Assembly: GCA_004292675.1 (NCBI GenBank)
Contig: RDXO01000019.1
Coordinates: 1-64,000, forward strand
Origin: Alphaproteobacteria bacterium
GTDB lineage: Bacteria; Pseudomonadota; Alphaproteobacteria; Rickettsiales; UBA998
DNA length: 64,000 bases
Direction of reading: 5' to 3'
Made by a program: the position numbers and the translations under genes. Position 1 is the first letter of the stretch, and each line of letters starts with the position of its first letter. The notes below the pieces were generated by a model. It saw only the letters and a program-made list of their open reading frames with translations, had not been told where the DNA came from and did not search any database. Positions 1 to 6,138 of the stretch are shown piece after piece.

Positions 1-153
1 TGCTGTATCTGTGCCATAGCCCTTCTCCTTTAGCCAGTTGATTACATTCTGCCACATTATGGCATCTGATGCAACCCAACCTGACGGGGATGGACATCTG
101 GGAAATATCCAGAGTTTATTATCACTCACTATATGTAACTCATGTTTACTCAT
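1..153 (-). CDS. Partial small protein in an immunity-gene position (runs off the window)
   Basis: The ATG at 153 overlaps the stop of the upstream toxin tail as ATGA, exactly where the other A-type toxin tails in this array carry their immunity gene. Fifty-one residues are visible before the window edge, beginning MSKHELHIVSDNKLW, with a Cys-Pro-Ser-Pro-Ser stretch near residue 22. It does not resemble the A-type immunity proteins at 1275-1601 and 2787-3059, so if it is an immunity protein it belongs to another family. A short degraded stretch resembling it lies at 34541-34623. The immunity role is inferred from position only. Confidence 0.55.
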   Translation of the reverse strand, partial: MSKHELHIVSDNKLWIFPRCPSPSGWVASDAIMWQNVINWLKEKGYGTDTA

Positions 154-425
154 CGTCTAAAATCTCCTCGCAAATCTTTTCCACCAGGCTTTTTAGCCTT
201 CTCGATAATTTCTTCCCAACTATCACCTCTATTCCTAAAATAATCAATAGTTGGTCCCCATTTGTCACCTGTTTTCTGGATATTTCGTTCAAAAATAGCC
301 TCTGATTTATCAGGAGGTGTCATATCCTTATACTTCACTCCTAACGCTCTGCGTTGTTTGCTTAGTTCTCGCGCAATGGTTTCAACGTCATGACCTTGCT
401 TGCGCATACGACGTTCAACCTGCAC
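150..425 (-). CDS. Orphan A-type toxin tail, copy A1 (probably not independently expressed)
   Basis: This frame repeats the C-terminal part of the MuF-toxin protein at 3029-4177: a charged linker (KQGHDVETIARELSKQRRA) followed by the toxin-like module with KTGDKWGPTIDYFR and KKPGG. It ends differently from copies A2 and A3 (residues RGDFRR). The linker homology continues upstream to about 455, but one base is missing near 450 compared with copy A2. The reading frame can therefore start only at a GTG at 425 with no clear ribosome binding site. I read it as a silent orphan cassette that could be swapped onto the full-length MuF gene by recombination in the linker. The toxic activity is unknown. 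Confidence 0.6.
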   Translation of the reverse strand: MQVERRMRKQGHDVETIARELSKQRRALGVKYKDMTPPDKSEAIFERNIQKTGDKWGPTIDYFRNRGDSWEEIIEKAKKPGGKDLRGDFRR

Positions 426-471
426 AAGATTGCGGACTTCTCGTTCATAGCATCACATAAGAAGAGTAAAT

Positions 472-879
472 TTAAGTGGCACGGGGAAGCTCATCGATAA
501 TATCTACCGTACTTTCAGAACCATCGGACATCAACACCAATGCCAAGGCTTCTGCTGCTTTTTGGCGCACAAGGATCATGCGAGGGTCTGATATAATTTC
601 CTTTGGAGCGCGATAATCATCTATAGGAACAGTTAGATTATACAATTCTTTTAATGCTAAAGTAACTTTCTTGTCGAGGACTATTTCTCCTGCTTCAATC
701 GCATTTATAACTAATGAGTCTTCAAATAATTGAATAAATGCCTCTGTGAATGATGCGACCAATCCTTCTGGATTATCGGTATTTGTCCATATTTTTTCCT
801 GAAAATCCCGATCCGATAACTCTTTAAGACCTTCGATAATAAATTTCTTATATATAGAAGAAATAGAATATGTACTCAT
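472..879 (-). CDS. Putative immunity protein for B-type toxin, copy B1
   Basis: A 135-residue acidic protein whose start overlaps the stop of the B1 toxin tail (ATGA, 876-879), the usual arrangement of toxin and immunity genes. Its last 38 residues (DPRMILVRQKAAEALALVL... to PRAT) are almost identical to those of the immunity protein at 1922-2317, while the N-terminal two thirds are diverged. The pattern WxxxxNPEGLVASFTEAFIQLFED and the DPRM...VRxxAAxALALV end recall the SCO4402-like family from memory; this was not searched. It presumably binds and neutralises the B-type module in the cytoplasm. Confidence 0.65.
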   Translation of the reverse strand: MSTYSISSIYKKFIIEGLKELSDRDFQEKIWTNTDNPEGLVASFTEAFIQLFEDSLVINAIEAGEIVLDKKVTLALKELYNLTVPIDDYRAPKEIISDPRMILVRQKAAEALALVLMSDGSESTVDIIDELPRAT

Positions 880-1193
880 TTGAATAGATCCTTGTTAAAT
901 ATAAAATCTTTTACGGGAATATGCGACTCTGGTGCATTGCTCAATACTTTGTTACCATTTTTGTCAAAATATTGTCCATTCTTTTTCAGCTTTATATAAT
1001 GTTGTTGCTGTAAGGGGTTGGGACTTTTGGGATTACCCTTTTGAATACGGATATCTGTATGCCCCTTGCTTTTAGGATCAACATATTTCACACCATCGCC
1101 TTTTTTACTTAACTCACGTATCCATGTTGCTGGCACACCTTTAGGTCGACGGAATAATCGCTGTGTATGATAGCGTTCTAATTTCTCACGCAC
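876..1193 (-). CDS. Orphan B-type toxin tail, copy B1
   Basis: A 105-residue frame equivalent to the C-terminal half of the protein at 2314-2775. It carries the module KKGDGVKYVDPKSKGHTDIR, then GQYFDKNGN, then SHIPVKDFIFNKDLFK. This layout (GVxY-DP, RIQxGxPxSPN, GQxxDxxGN, SHIxxxDF) is a recurrent C-terminal module of polymorphic toxins of the RHS/CdiA/MuF type. Upstream, the open frame continues into a remnant of the MuF constant region (about 1194-1260, GVATARRGIAAITQRV) but is fused to the preceding immunity gene's stop. Translation would thus need the GTG at 1193. Probably a silent cassette; activity unknown. Confidence 0.6.
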   Translation of the reverse strand: MREKLERYHTQRLFRRPKGVPATWIRELSKKGDGVKYVDPKSKGHTDIRIQKGNPKSPNPLQQQHYIKLKKNGQYFDKNGNKVLSNAPESHIPVKDFIFNKDLFK

Positions 1194-1274
1194 CCGTTGC
1201 GTTATGGCTGCAATTCCTCTGCGTGCTGTTGCAACACCCAGCCAACTGATATATTTAATTTTGATGCACTGATT

Positions 1275-1601
1275 TTAGGAATGAGGAAAGAATATAGGAG
1301 GATTCAATAATCGCTTTTGTAGCTTTTTATCCGTGATTAATGTAGAAAAACGATGATGCAACTGCCTCAAGTCACTCTCCTGTGCAGTATTAGAAAGTAG
1401 AGATATACCGATATAATGTTCATAGTGCAGCGTGATAATATGCATACCCACTTTAAAATCTATGTATGCCTGATCGATGGGATAGGAAAGTTGTTCTAGA
1501 TCATCTTCATTCAGTAAACTATATCCAAGAGCTGAAATGGCATGTATAAAATGGTATGCAAATTTTTTATCTAACGTTTTAGTTAATTGTAATTCATGCA
1601 T
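1275..1601 (-). CDS. Putative immunity protein for A-type toxin, copy A2
   Basis: A 108-residue protein starting 8 bases inside the end of the A2 toxin tail. Its centre matches the protein at 2787-3059: YPIDQAYIDFKVGMHIITLH versus YHMDQLYIDFRIGDHIVTLH, followed by EHYxGIxLLSxTA in both. It is longer at the C-terminus by about 18 residues. A purine-rich AGGGAAATTTT precedes the ATG. Position and similarity to the gene behind the intact MuF toxin support an immunity role against the A-type module. The family is not recognised with certainty. Confidence 0.65.
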   Translation of the reverse strand: MHELQLTKTLDKKFAYHFIHAISALGYSLLNEDDLEQLSYPIDQAYIDFKVGMHIITLHYEHYIGISLLSNTAQESDLRQLHHRFSTLITDKKLQKRLLNPPIFFPHS

Positions 1602-1920
1602 AAAATTTCCCTTTTTTGTTAAATATGTTTCTTAAATCCTCTCCACCAGGCTTTTTAGCCTTCTCGATAATTTCTTCCCAACTATCACCTCTATTTCTAA
1701 AATAGTCAATAGTTGGTCCCCATTTGTCTCCTGTTTTCTGGATATTTCGTTCAAAAATAGCCTCTAATTTATCAGGAGGTGTCATACCTTATACTTCACC
1801 CCTAACGCTCTGCGTTGTTTGCTTAGTTCGCGTGCAATGGTTTCAACGTCATGACCTTGCTTGCGCATACGACGTTCAACCTGCACAAGATTGCGGACTT
1901 CTCGTTCATAGTCATCACAA
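1594..1920 (-). pseudogene. Frameshifted orphan A-type toxin tail, copy A2
   Basis: Translated in two frames this segment gives the whole A-type cassette: linker DYEREVRNLVQVERRMRKQG through ARELSKQRRALGVKY, then MTPPDKLEAIFERNIQKTGDKWGPTIDYFR and KKPGG. Compared with copies A1 and A3, one base is missing near 1787 (CATACC instead of CATATCC), which breaks the frame in the middle. The 3' portion is open from an internal ATG at 1785 and ends with residues NIFNKKGKFYA, unlike A1 and A3. No start is available for the linker part. It is read as a decayed or silent cassette retained next to its immunity gene. Confidence 0.65.
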
Positions 1921-1921
1921 T

Positions 1922-2317
1922 TTAAGTGGCACGGGGAAGCTCGTCAATGATCTCTACAGTACTTTCAGAACCATCGGACATCAACACCAATGCCAATGCT
2001 TCTGCTGCTTTTTGGCGCACAAGGATCATTTGAGGATCATTAATGATTTCGATTTCAGGACGAAATTCGTTAACTAAATCAAGGAGTCTATCTAAATCTC
2101 TGAGGGTTTGAGTAATCTCATGACTTATAATAACCTCATTATTTTCTAGAAGATAACTTATAATTGAATCATCAAACAACATATTTACAGTTTCCACAAA
2201 AGAACCTATTAAATTTTCTGGATTGTTTTGATTTAACCATACGTCTTGTTGATATTCGAGACTCGCTAAATTATGCAACAAGTTCATGATAGTGCTTTTG
2301 AATATTTTGTACTTCAT
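1922..2317 (-). CDS. Putative immunity protein for B-type toxin, copy B2
   Basis: A 131-residue acidic protein, start overlapping the B2 toxin tail stop (2314-2317, ATGA). The C-terminal 38 residues are nearly identical to the B1 immunity protein, differing only at R/Q and D/E. The N-terminal two thirds (MKYKIFKSTIMNLLHNLASL...) have diverged strongly but keep the W-x5-NPENLIGSFVE-x7-FDDSI pattern. Near-identity at the 3' end with divergence in the 5' half suggests recombination or selection for new toxin specificity. Same tentative SCO4402-like affiliation as B1. Confidence 0.65.
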   Translation of the reverse strand: MKYKIFKSTIMNLLHNLASLEYQQDVWLNQNNPENLIGSFVETVNMLFDDSIISYLLENNEVIISHEITQTLRDLDRLLDLVNEFRPEIEIINDPQMILVRQKAAEALALVLMSDGSESTVEIIDELPRAT

Positions 2318-2775
2318 TTGAATAAATCTCGATTAAACGTGAAATCTTTTATATAGATATGAGAGTCTAGTGACTCACCTGAAACAGGATTACCATTTTT
2401 ATCTAACCATTGTCCATTTTTTTTCCATTTCACATAATTTTTTTGTTGTCCTAGATTTGGACTATTGGGATCGCCCTTTTGAATACGGATATCTGTATGC
2501 CCCTTGCTTTTAGGATCAATATATTTCACACCATCGCCTTTTTTACTTGGCTGACGTATCCATGTTGCTGGCACACCCTTAGGTCGGCTGAATAATCGTT
2601 CTGTATGATAGCGGTCTAATTTCTCACGCACCCGTCGTGTTATGGCTGCAATACCCTTGCGTGCTGCTGCAACACTCAAGCCACCAATGCGCCCGATCAG
2701 TAAAAGCGACTCAATAGGATAGACGGGTTCTATCGGCGGATCAACTGCCATCAGTCGTTCGCGTTCTGTTTGCAA
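2314..2775 (-). CDS. Orphan B-type toxin cassette B2 with a MuF constant linker
   Basis: Residues 3-45 copy a stretch of the full-length MuF protein (ERERLMAVDPPIEPVYPIES through SVAAARKGI). At DNA level this is a near-exact duplicate of about 120 bp of 3425-3545. Residues 46-153 carry the B-type toxin module (KKGDGVKYIDPKSKGHTDIR, GQWLDKNGN, SHIYIKDFTFNRDLFK). The only start is a TTG with no ribosome binding site, just downstream of an immunity gene. The shared linker would allow recombination to replace the A-type tail of the MuF gene by this B-type tail, as described for orphan rhs/cdiA tips. Activity of the module is unknown. Confidence 0.65.
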   Translation of the reverse strand: MQTERERLMAVDPPIEPVYPIESLLLIGRIGGLSVAAARKGIAAITRRVREKLDRYHTERLFSRPKGVPATWIRQPSKKGDGVKYIDPKSKGHTDIRIQKGDPNSPNLGQQKNYVKWKKNGQWLDKNGNPVSGESLDSHIYIKDFTFNRDLFK

Positions 2776-2786
2776 GCACTTTGGGG

Positions 2787-3059
2787 TTACTTAATGAAAG
2801 GTTTTACCCCTTCCCAAATCAGTGAAAGTTGCTGTTCAGTCGCGGTATCGGATAATAGGTAAATGCCCGTATAATGCTCCCAGTGCAATGTCACGATATG
2901 ATCACCTATCCGAAAGTCAATATAAAGTTGGTCCATATGATACTTAACTTGATCTCTTCCTTCAAAATCAAGCATCTTTCCTCCATAATGTTCTATAGCA
3001 TCTATAAGCCTAAGACATTGTTTTTTTTCTACACTATTTGTAATATGTATCTCGTGCAT
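2787..3059 (-). CDS. Putative immunity protein for the MuF toxin, copy A3
   Basis: A 90-residue protein whose start lies 31 bases inside the 3' end of the full-length MuF-toxin gene, so the two are probably translated together. A GGGAGG sequence sits about 10 bases before the ATG. It shares the core (DQxYIDFxxGxHIxTLHxEHYxGIxLLS) with the protein at 1275-1601. It is the best candidate for the cognate immunity protein of the one toxin copy in the array that looks expressed. No enzymatic motif is visible, and the small soluble acidic form is typical of immunity proteins. Confidence 0.7.
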   Translation of the reverse strand: MHEIHITNSVEKKQCLRLIDAIEHYGGKMLDFEGRDQVKYHMDQLYIDFRIGDHIVTLHWEHYTGIYLLSDTATEQQLSLIWEGVKPFIK

Positions 3060-4177
3060 TTTCTAAATACCTCCCTTAAATCCTCTCCACCAGGCTTTTT
3101 AGCCTTCTCGATAATTTCTTCCCAACTATATCCTTCATTTCTAAAATACTCAACGGTAGGTCCCCATTTGTCACCTGTTTTCTGGATATTTCGTTCAAAA
3201 ATAGCTTCTAATTTATCTGGAGGAGTTAAATCCTTATATTTCACCCCTAACGCTCTGCGTTGTTTGCTTAGTTCGCGTGCAATAGTTTCAACGTCATGAC
3301 CTTGCTTGCGCATACGATGTTCAACCTGCACAAGATTGCGGACTTCTCGTTCATAGTCACGGCGCAACTTAGGTTGGCGCGCGCGCGCAAGACGATCAGT
3401 GATACGTGCCAAAATAGCAGAGATACCCTTGCGGGCTGCGGCAACACTCAAGCCACCAATGCGCCCGATCAGTAAAAGCGACTCAATGGGATAGACGGGT
3501 TCGATGGGCGGATCGACTGCCATAAGTCGTTCGCGTTCTGCTTGCGTCAGAGCCACGGGAGCTGCACGACAACGACACCCACCTTCGGCTCCGGGATGAG
3601 GTCCGCTTGCCCATAAAAATATCTGCCCGTTGCGTGATGCATGGCTACTCCGCACCCGATCATCCCCCTGAGTTGTCCACATAAAGCGTTCCATTCCCAC
3701 GCCAATCTGTCGCCGCGCATCAAGATGTTGGTTGAGGCGGGTATGGATGTTCTGCTCTTCCTGTATCGCCCGCTTGCCCATCTGCTGCGCAAGAGAAGTT
3801 TTTGGGTCGATCTCCTTCCACTGCATCGCAGCATCAAGCTGTTTCATTGCCTGTGATTCGGGATGATAAAAACTGATGCCTTTTCGATAGTGTTGATGCA
3901 CCATCAAATAACTTTCTGTACGCACGAACAAAGTTTCTAATCGGCGCACTAAAAGATAGGCGGCATTTGCCTGCACCTCTTCCAGATAAGGTTCATGGGG
4001 GAGCGTATCTCGTTCTATACCAACTCTGCGCAATGTCGCTAAGAATTGATGGGTATGCACTTTGGTAGCATCGGAAATGCTTAGCTGAGCGCGATGCATT
4101 GCACCCGCAATCAGGCTAAGTGCATGAAGGACATCATCCTGTGAGAAGACGTGCTTCTTTCTGGTTTGTTTTTTCAT
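3029..4177 (-). CDS. MuF/SPP1 gp7-type phage head protein with C-terminal polymorphic toxin
   Basis: 382 residues. Residues about 120-210 form the MuF (phage Mu gpF / SPP1 gp7) minor head domain, recognised by DDRVRSSHASRNGQIF and the terminal GGCRCRAAPV. A linker with PPIEPVYPIESLLLIGRIGG follows (about 215-260), then a charged coiled stretch, and from about 305 a toxin-like module containing KTGDKWGPTVEYFRNEGYSW and KKPGGEDL. Fusions of MuF domains to variable toxin tails are an established class of polymorphic toxins in temperate phages. The gene follows the capsid gene, as expected for a head-morphogenesis protein, and precedes its putative immunity gene. Linker segments are repeated in the downstream orphan cassettes. 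The toxin's target is not known. Confidence 0.8.
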   Translation of the reverse strand: MKKQTRKKHVFSQDDVLHALSLIAGAMHRAQLSISDATKVHTHQFLATLRRVGIERDTLPHEPYLEEVQANAAYLLVRRLETLFVRTESYLMVHQHYRKGISFYHPESQAMKQLDAAMQWKEIDPKTSLAQQMGKRAIQEEQNIHTRLNQHLDARRQIGVGMERFMWTTQGDDRVRSSHASRNGQIFLWASGPHPGAEGGCRCRAAPVALTQAERERLMAVDPPIEPVYPIESLLLIGRIGGLSVAAARKGISAILARITDRLARARQPKLRRDYEREVRNLVQVEHRMRKQGHDVETIARELSKQRRALGVKYKDLTPPDKLEAIFERNIQKTGDKWGPTVEYFRNEGYSWEEIIEKAKKPGGEDLREVFRKCTRYILQIV

Positions 4178-4203
4178 GAGATTTTACACATCATTTATTT
4201 ACT

Positions 4204-4243
4204 AAACAGTTGGTTAGCCTGAATACAAGCTAACCAACTGTTT
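4204..4243 (-). terminator. Perfect 15-bp inverted repeat between capsid and MuF genes
   Basis: The arms at 4204-4218 and 4229-4243 are perfect reverse complements (AAACAGTTGGTTAGC) around a 10-base loop. It lies about 20 bases after the capsid stop codon on the coding strand. The end of the 3' arm is TTT but no long T-run follows, so it could act as a weak terminator or mRNA-stabilising structure that sets capsid above MuF expression. Function inferred. Confidence 0.5.
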
Positions 4244-4262
4244 GCTTTAGCACTTCACAAAA

Positions 4263-5459
4263 TTAAGCAGCCAATCGCAATAATTTGATGGCGTCCGTAT
4301 TAATAACTTCGCCACCAACACGGCGTGTGGTATAGAACTTCACAAATGGCTTCTCTGTGAACGGATCACGCAAGATGCGTAGTCCTATGCGCTCGACAAT
4401 CAGATAGGCTTGCGTAAAGTCTGCAATCGCCACAGAAAGCGAGTTTGCAGCAGCTATTGGCATATCCGCCGCTTGCGCCACTGGCACTCCGAGTAACGTA
4501 TCAGGCGCACCTGCTGCTAATCCCGGTTGCCATAAATATTGCCCTGTGGTACTTTCTTTCAGTAAACGCACTGATTGAATGGTAGATCGGTTCATCAAGA
4601 AGGTAGCATTGCGCGTATATTCTTCTTGTAGGGCATAGAATAAACGAATCAAGCCATCTCCTGTCACGGTTGCACTCGTTCCCGAATTAATTTGCTGCAC
4701 TTGCCCAAATGCCGTTCCCGCTGTATAGGTCAATATCCCCTTTGGTTGCCCTGTTCCCGTTCCATTGATGAAAGCGGTGGACTCCATGCGTGCAAAGCGA
4801 TCCGCTACCTTATCGGCAACCCATGCCTCAACATCAATAGCAGCATCATCCAGCAATTTTTGTGTTGCTTTAGGTTGTGCATACATTTCATGAACAACGA
4901 TAGTCTTTTTACCAACATCAGGGGTCGTTGTGTCACTCACTGCCCCTGTTTCCGCAACCCATGCAGCTCCCATATCTCCTGCATCTTCAATCACATCTAA
5001 GGAATCAGTGGAAATAATTTGTACGCTTGCCAATGCACGCATAGGAGAGCTATCAAAAATGCGGCGCGCCACACGATCTGATAATTCCTCCGTGACAAAA
5101 TAACCGCCATCTTGGGGCGTTCCCACGCTTAGGGCTTTGGTGTGCAACGCCTCTAAGCCTGCATCCATGCCTTTGCGTAAGTACGTGCAGAATGCCTGCT
5201 TATACTCATTATTGCGGGTATGGTGCGGATATTCTGCTGCACTCATGGCAGGGCGTGCCATGGCTGTTTCAAGGCGATCCATGCGTGATTTTTGCTGATC
5301 CATATGCGCATTAATACGGCGCAAATGCTCATCATAGAGCGGATCGGCACTGCCTTTGCGCTCTAATTCATTGAGGCGATGATCATTCACCTGCTTAAAT
5401 TGTTCCCACGCATTGCCAAGTGCATAGACTGTTTCTGTTGCTTCTTGATAGTCTGTCAT
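4263..5459 (-). CDS. Phage major capsid protein, HK97 gp5 family
   Basis: About 398 residues from the ATG at 5459, preceded by AAAGG ten bases upstream; a TTG at 5477 would add six residues. The N-terminal 100 residues are charged and coiled (the delta/scaffold region, with LNELERKGSADPLYDEHLRR). The HK97-fold shell domain then begins with KALSVGTPQDGGYFVTEELS and continues through GTGTGQPKGIL, FLMNRSTIQSVRLLK and the C-terminal KFYTTRRVGGEVI. The family forms the icosahedral shell after the scaffold region is removed by the prohead protease encoded upstream. Order portal, protease, capsid is canonical for HK97-like phages and gene transfer agents. Confidence 0.93.
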   Translation of the reverse strand: MTDYQEATETVYALGNAWEQFKQVNDHRLNELERKGSADPLYDEHLRRINAHMDQQKSRMDRLETAMARPAMSAAEYPHHTRNNEYKQAFCTYLRKGMDAGLEALHTKALSVGTPQDGGYFVTEELSDRVARRIFDSSPMRALASVQIISTDSLDVIEDAGDMGAAWVAETGAVSDTTTPDVGKKTIVVHEMYAQPKATQKLLDDAAIDVEAWVADKVADRFARMESTAFINGTGTGQPKGILTYTAGTAFGQVQQINSGTSATVTGDGLIRLFYALQEEYTRNATFLMNRSTIQSVRLLKESTTGQYLWQPGLAAGAPDTLLGVPVAQAADMPIAAANSLSVAIADFTQAYLIVERIGLRILRDPFTEKPFVKFYTTRRVGGEVINTDAIKLLRLAA

Positions 5460-5501
5460 AATGATTAAACCTTTCAACGTTGAAGTAAGATTTTAATATT
5501 A

Positions 5502-5550
5502 TACAGCGCGACCTTCTCTTTATGCATCATCATAAAGAGAACGCGCTGTA
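5502..5550 (-). other. Strong hairpin between prohead protease and capsid genes
   Basis: The sequence TACAGCGCG...TTCTCTTTATG pairs with CATAAAGAGAA followed by CGCGCTGTA, a stem of about 20 bp with one 3-base bulge and a 6-base loop. It sits 40-90 bases before the capsid start on the coding strand, with no T-run. Such a structure could protect the 5' end of a processed capsid mRNA or partly terminate readthrough from the protease gene. Role inferred. Confidence 0.5.
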
Positions 5551-5613
5551 CTAGCACATCATGCTTCTAAGCATAATGTATTCTGCCATAAGTCATACCT
5601 ACGACAAGAATTC

Positions 5614-6138
5614 TTAAAGGGATAAAACTCCCATAGCGCGACGACATGCTGCCATAAAGGCACGTCTTCCATCATCACGCGCCTTGACAACCGTCACCCG
5701 CGCTTGCTCATTGGCGGGGAATGTCACAAGGCTAATTTCGCGCAAATCAATCGCGCTGATCATGCGTATGCCCGAATCAGGATCAATACGGTAGCGTGTG
5801 GGGGTGTAGCCAATGCTCAAGCCTGTCACTGCCCCAGATTTCAGCAAAGCATACGCCTCGCGGGCGCGCTCCACTTCCAACAGCAACCGCCCACGCACAT
5901 AAAGCCCGCGCACATCCTCTTTCAATTCTTCAATCACCCCGATAGGTTCGTGCATGGCATGTTGCCATAAAAGTTTGATGCCCTGTGTGCCTTGCTGGAT
6001 GGAATCGTGAAACGCGCCACGTTTCACTACATCACGCTGCCCATCCACCACATCAAATACGCTGGCATAACCACAAAAAACGCCTTGAGTATCCAACTCT
6101 TTTAATTGCCATAATGCGGCATGATGTGTCTTATGCAT
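5614..6138 (-). CDS. Prohead protease, HK97 family (peptidase U35-like)
   Basis: 174 residues from the ATG at 6138, which has GGAGGA five bases upstream; a longer frame from 6177 lacks such a site. It contains FCGYASVFDVVDGQRDVVKR, the typical start of the fold, the conserved KLLWQHAMHEPIG (catalytic His region), GLYVRGRL, and SGAVTGLSIGY (catalytic Ser region), then LREISLVTFPANEQARV. The enzyme cleaves the scaffold region of the capsid protein during head maturation. Its start overlaps the end of the portal gene by 8 bases, indicating translational coupling. Confidence 0.92.
   Translation of the reverse strand: MHKTHHAALWQLKELDTQGVFCGYASVFDVVDGQRDVVKRGAFHDSIQQGTQGIKLLWQHAMHEPIGVIEELKEDVRGLYVRGRLLLEVERAREAYALLKSGAVTGLSIGYTPTRYRIDPDSGIRMISAIDLREISLVTFPANEQARVTVVKARDDGRRAFMAACRRAMGVLSL

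Larger units (their letters stand above)
1..3360 (-). repeat. Tandem array of diverged toxin/immunity units, period about 1.44 kb
   Basis: The A-type tails end at 150, 1594 and 3029 (spacing 1444 and 1435). The B-type tails end at 876 and 2314 (spacing 1438). The B immunity genes end at 472 and 1922. Reading down the minus strand the order is MuF-A3, immunity, B2, immunity, A2, immunity, B1, immunity, A1, then a different small gene. The regular period shows growth by duplication of a two-toxin unit, followed by divergence of immunity genes and decay of orphan tails. The array continues past the left edge of the window. Confidence 0.75.
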
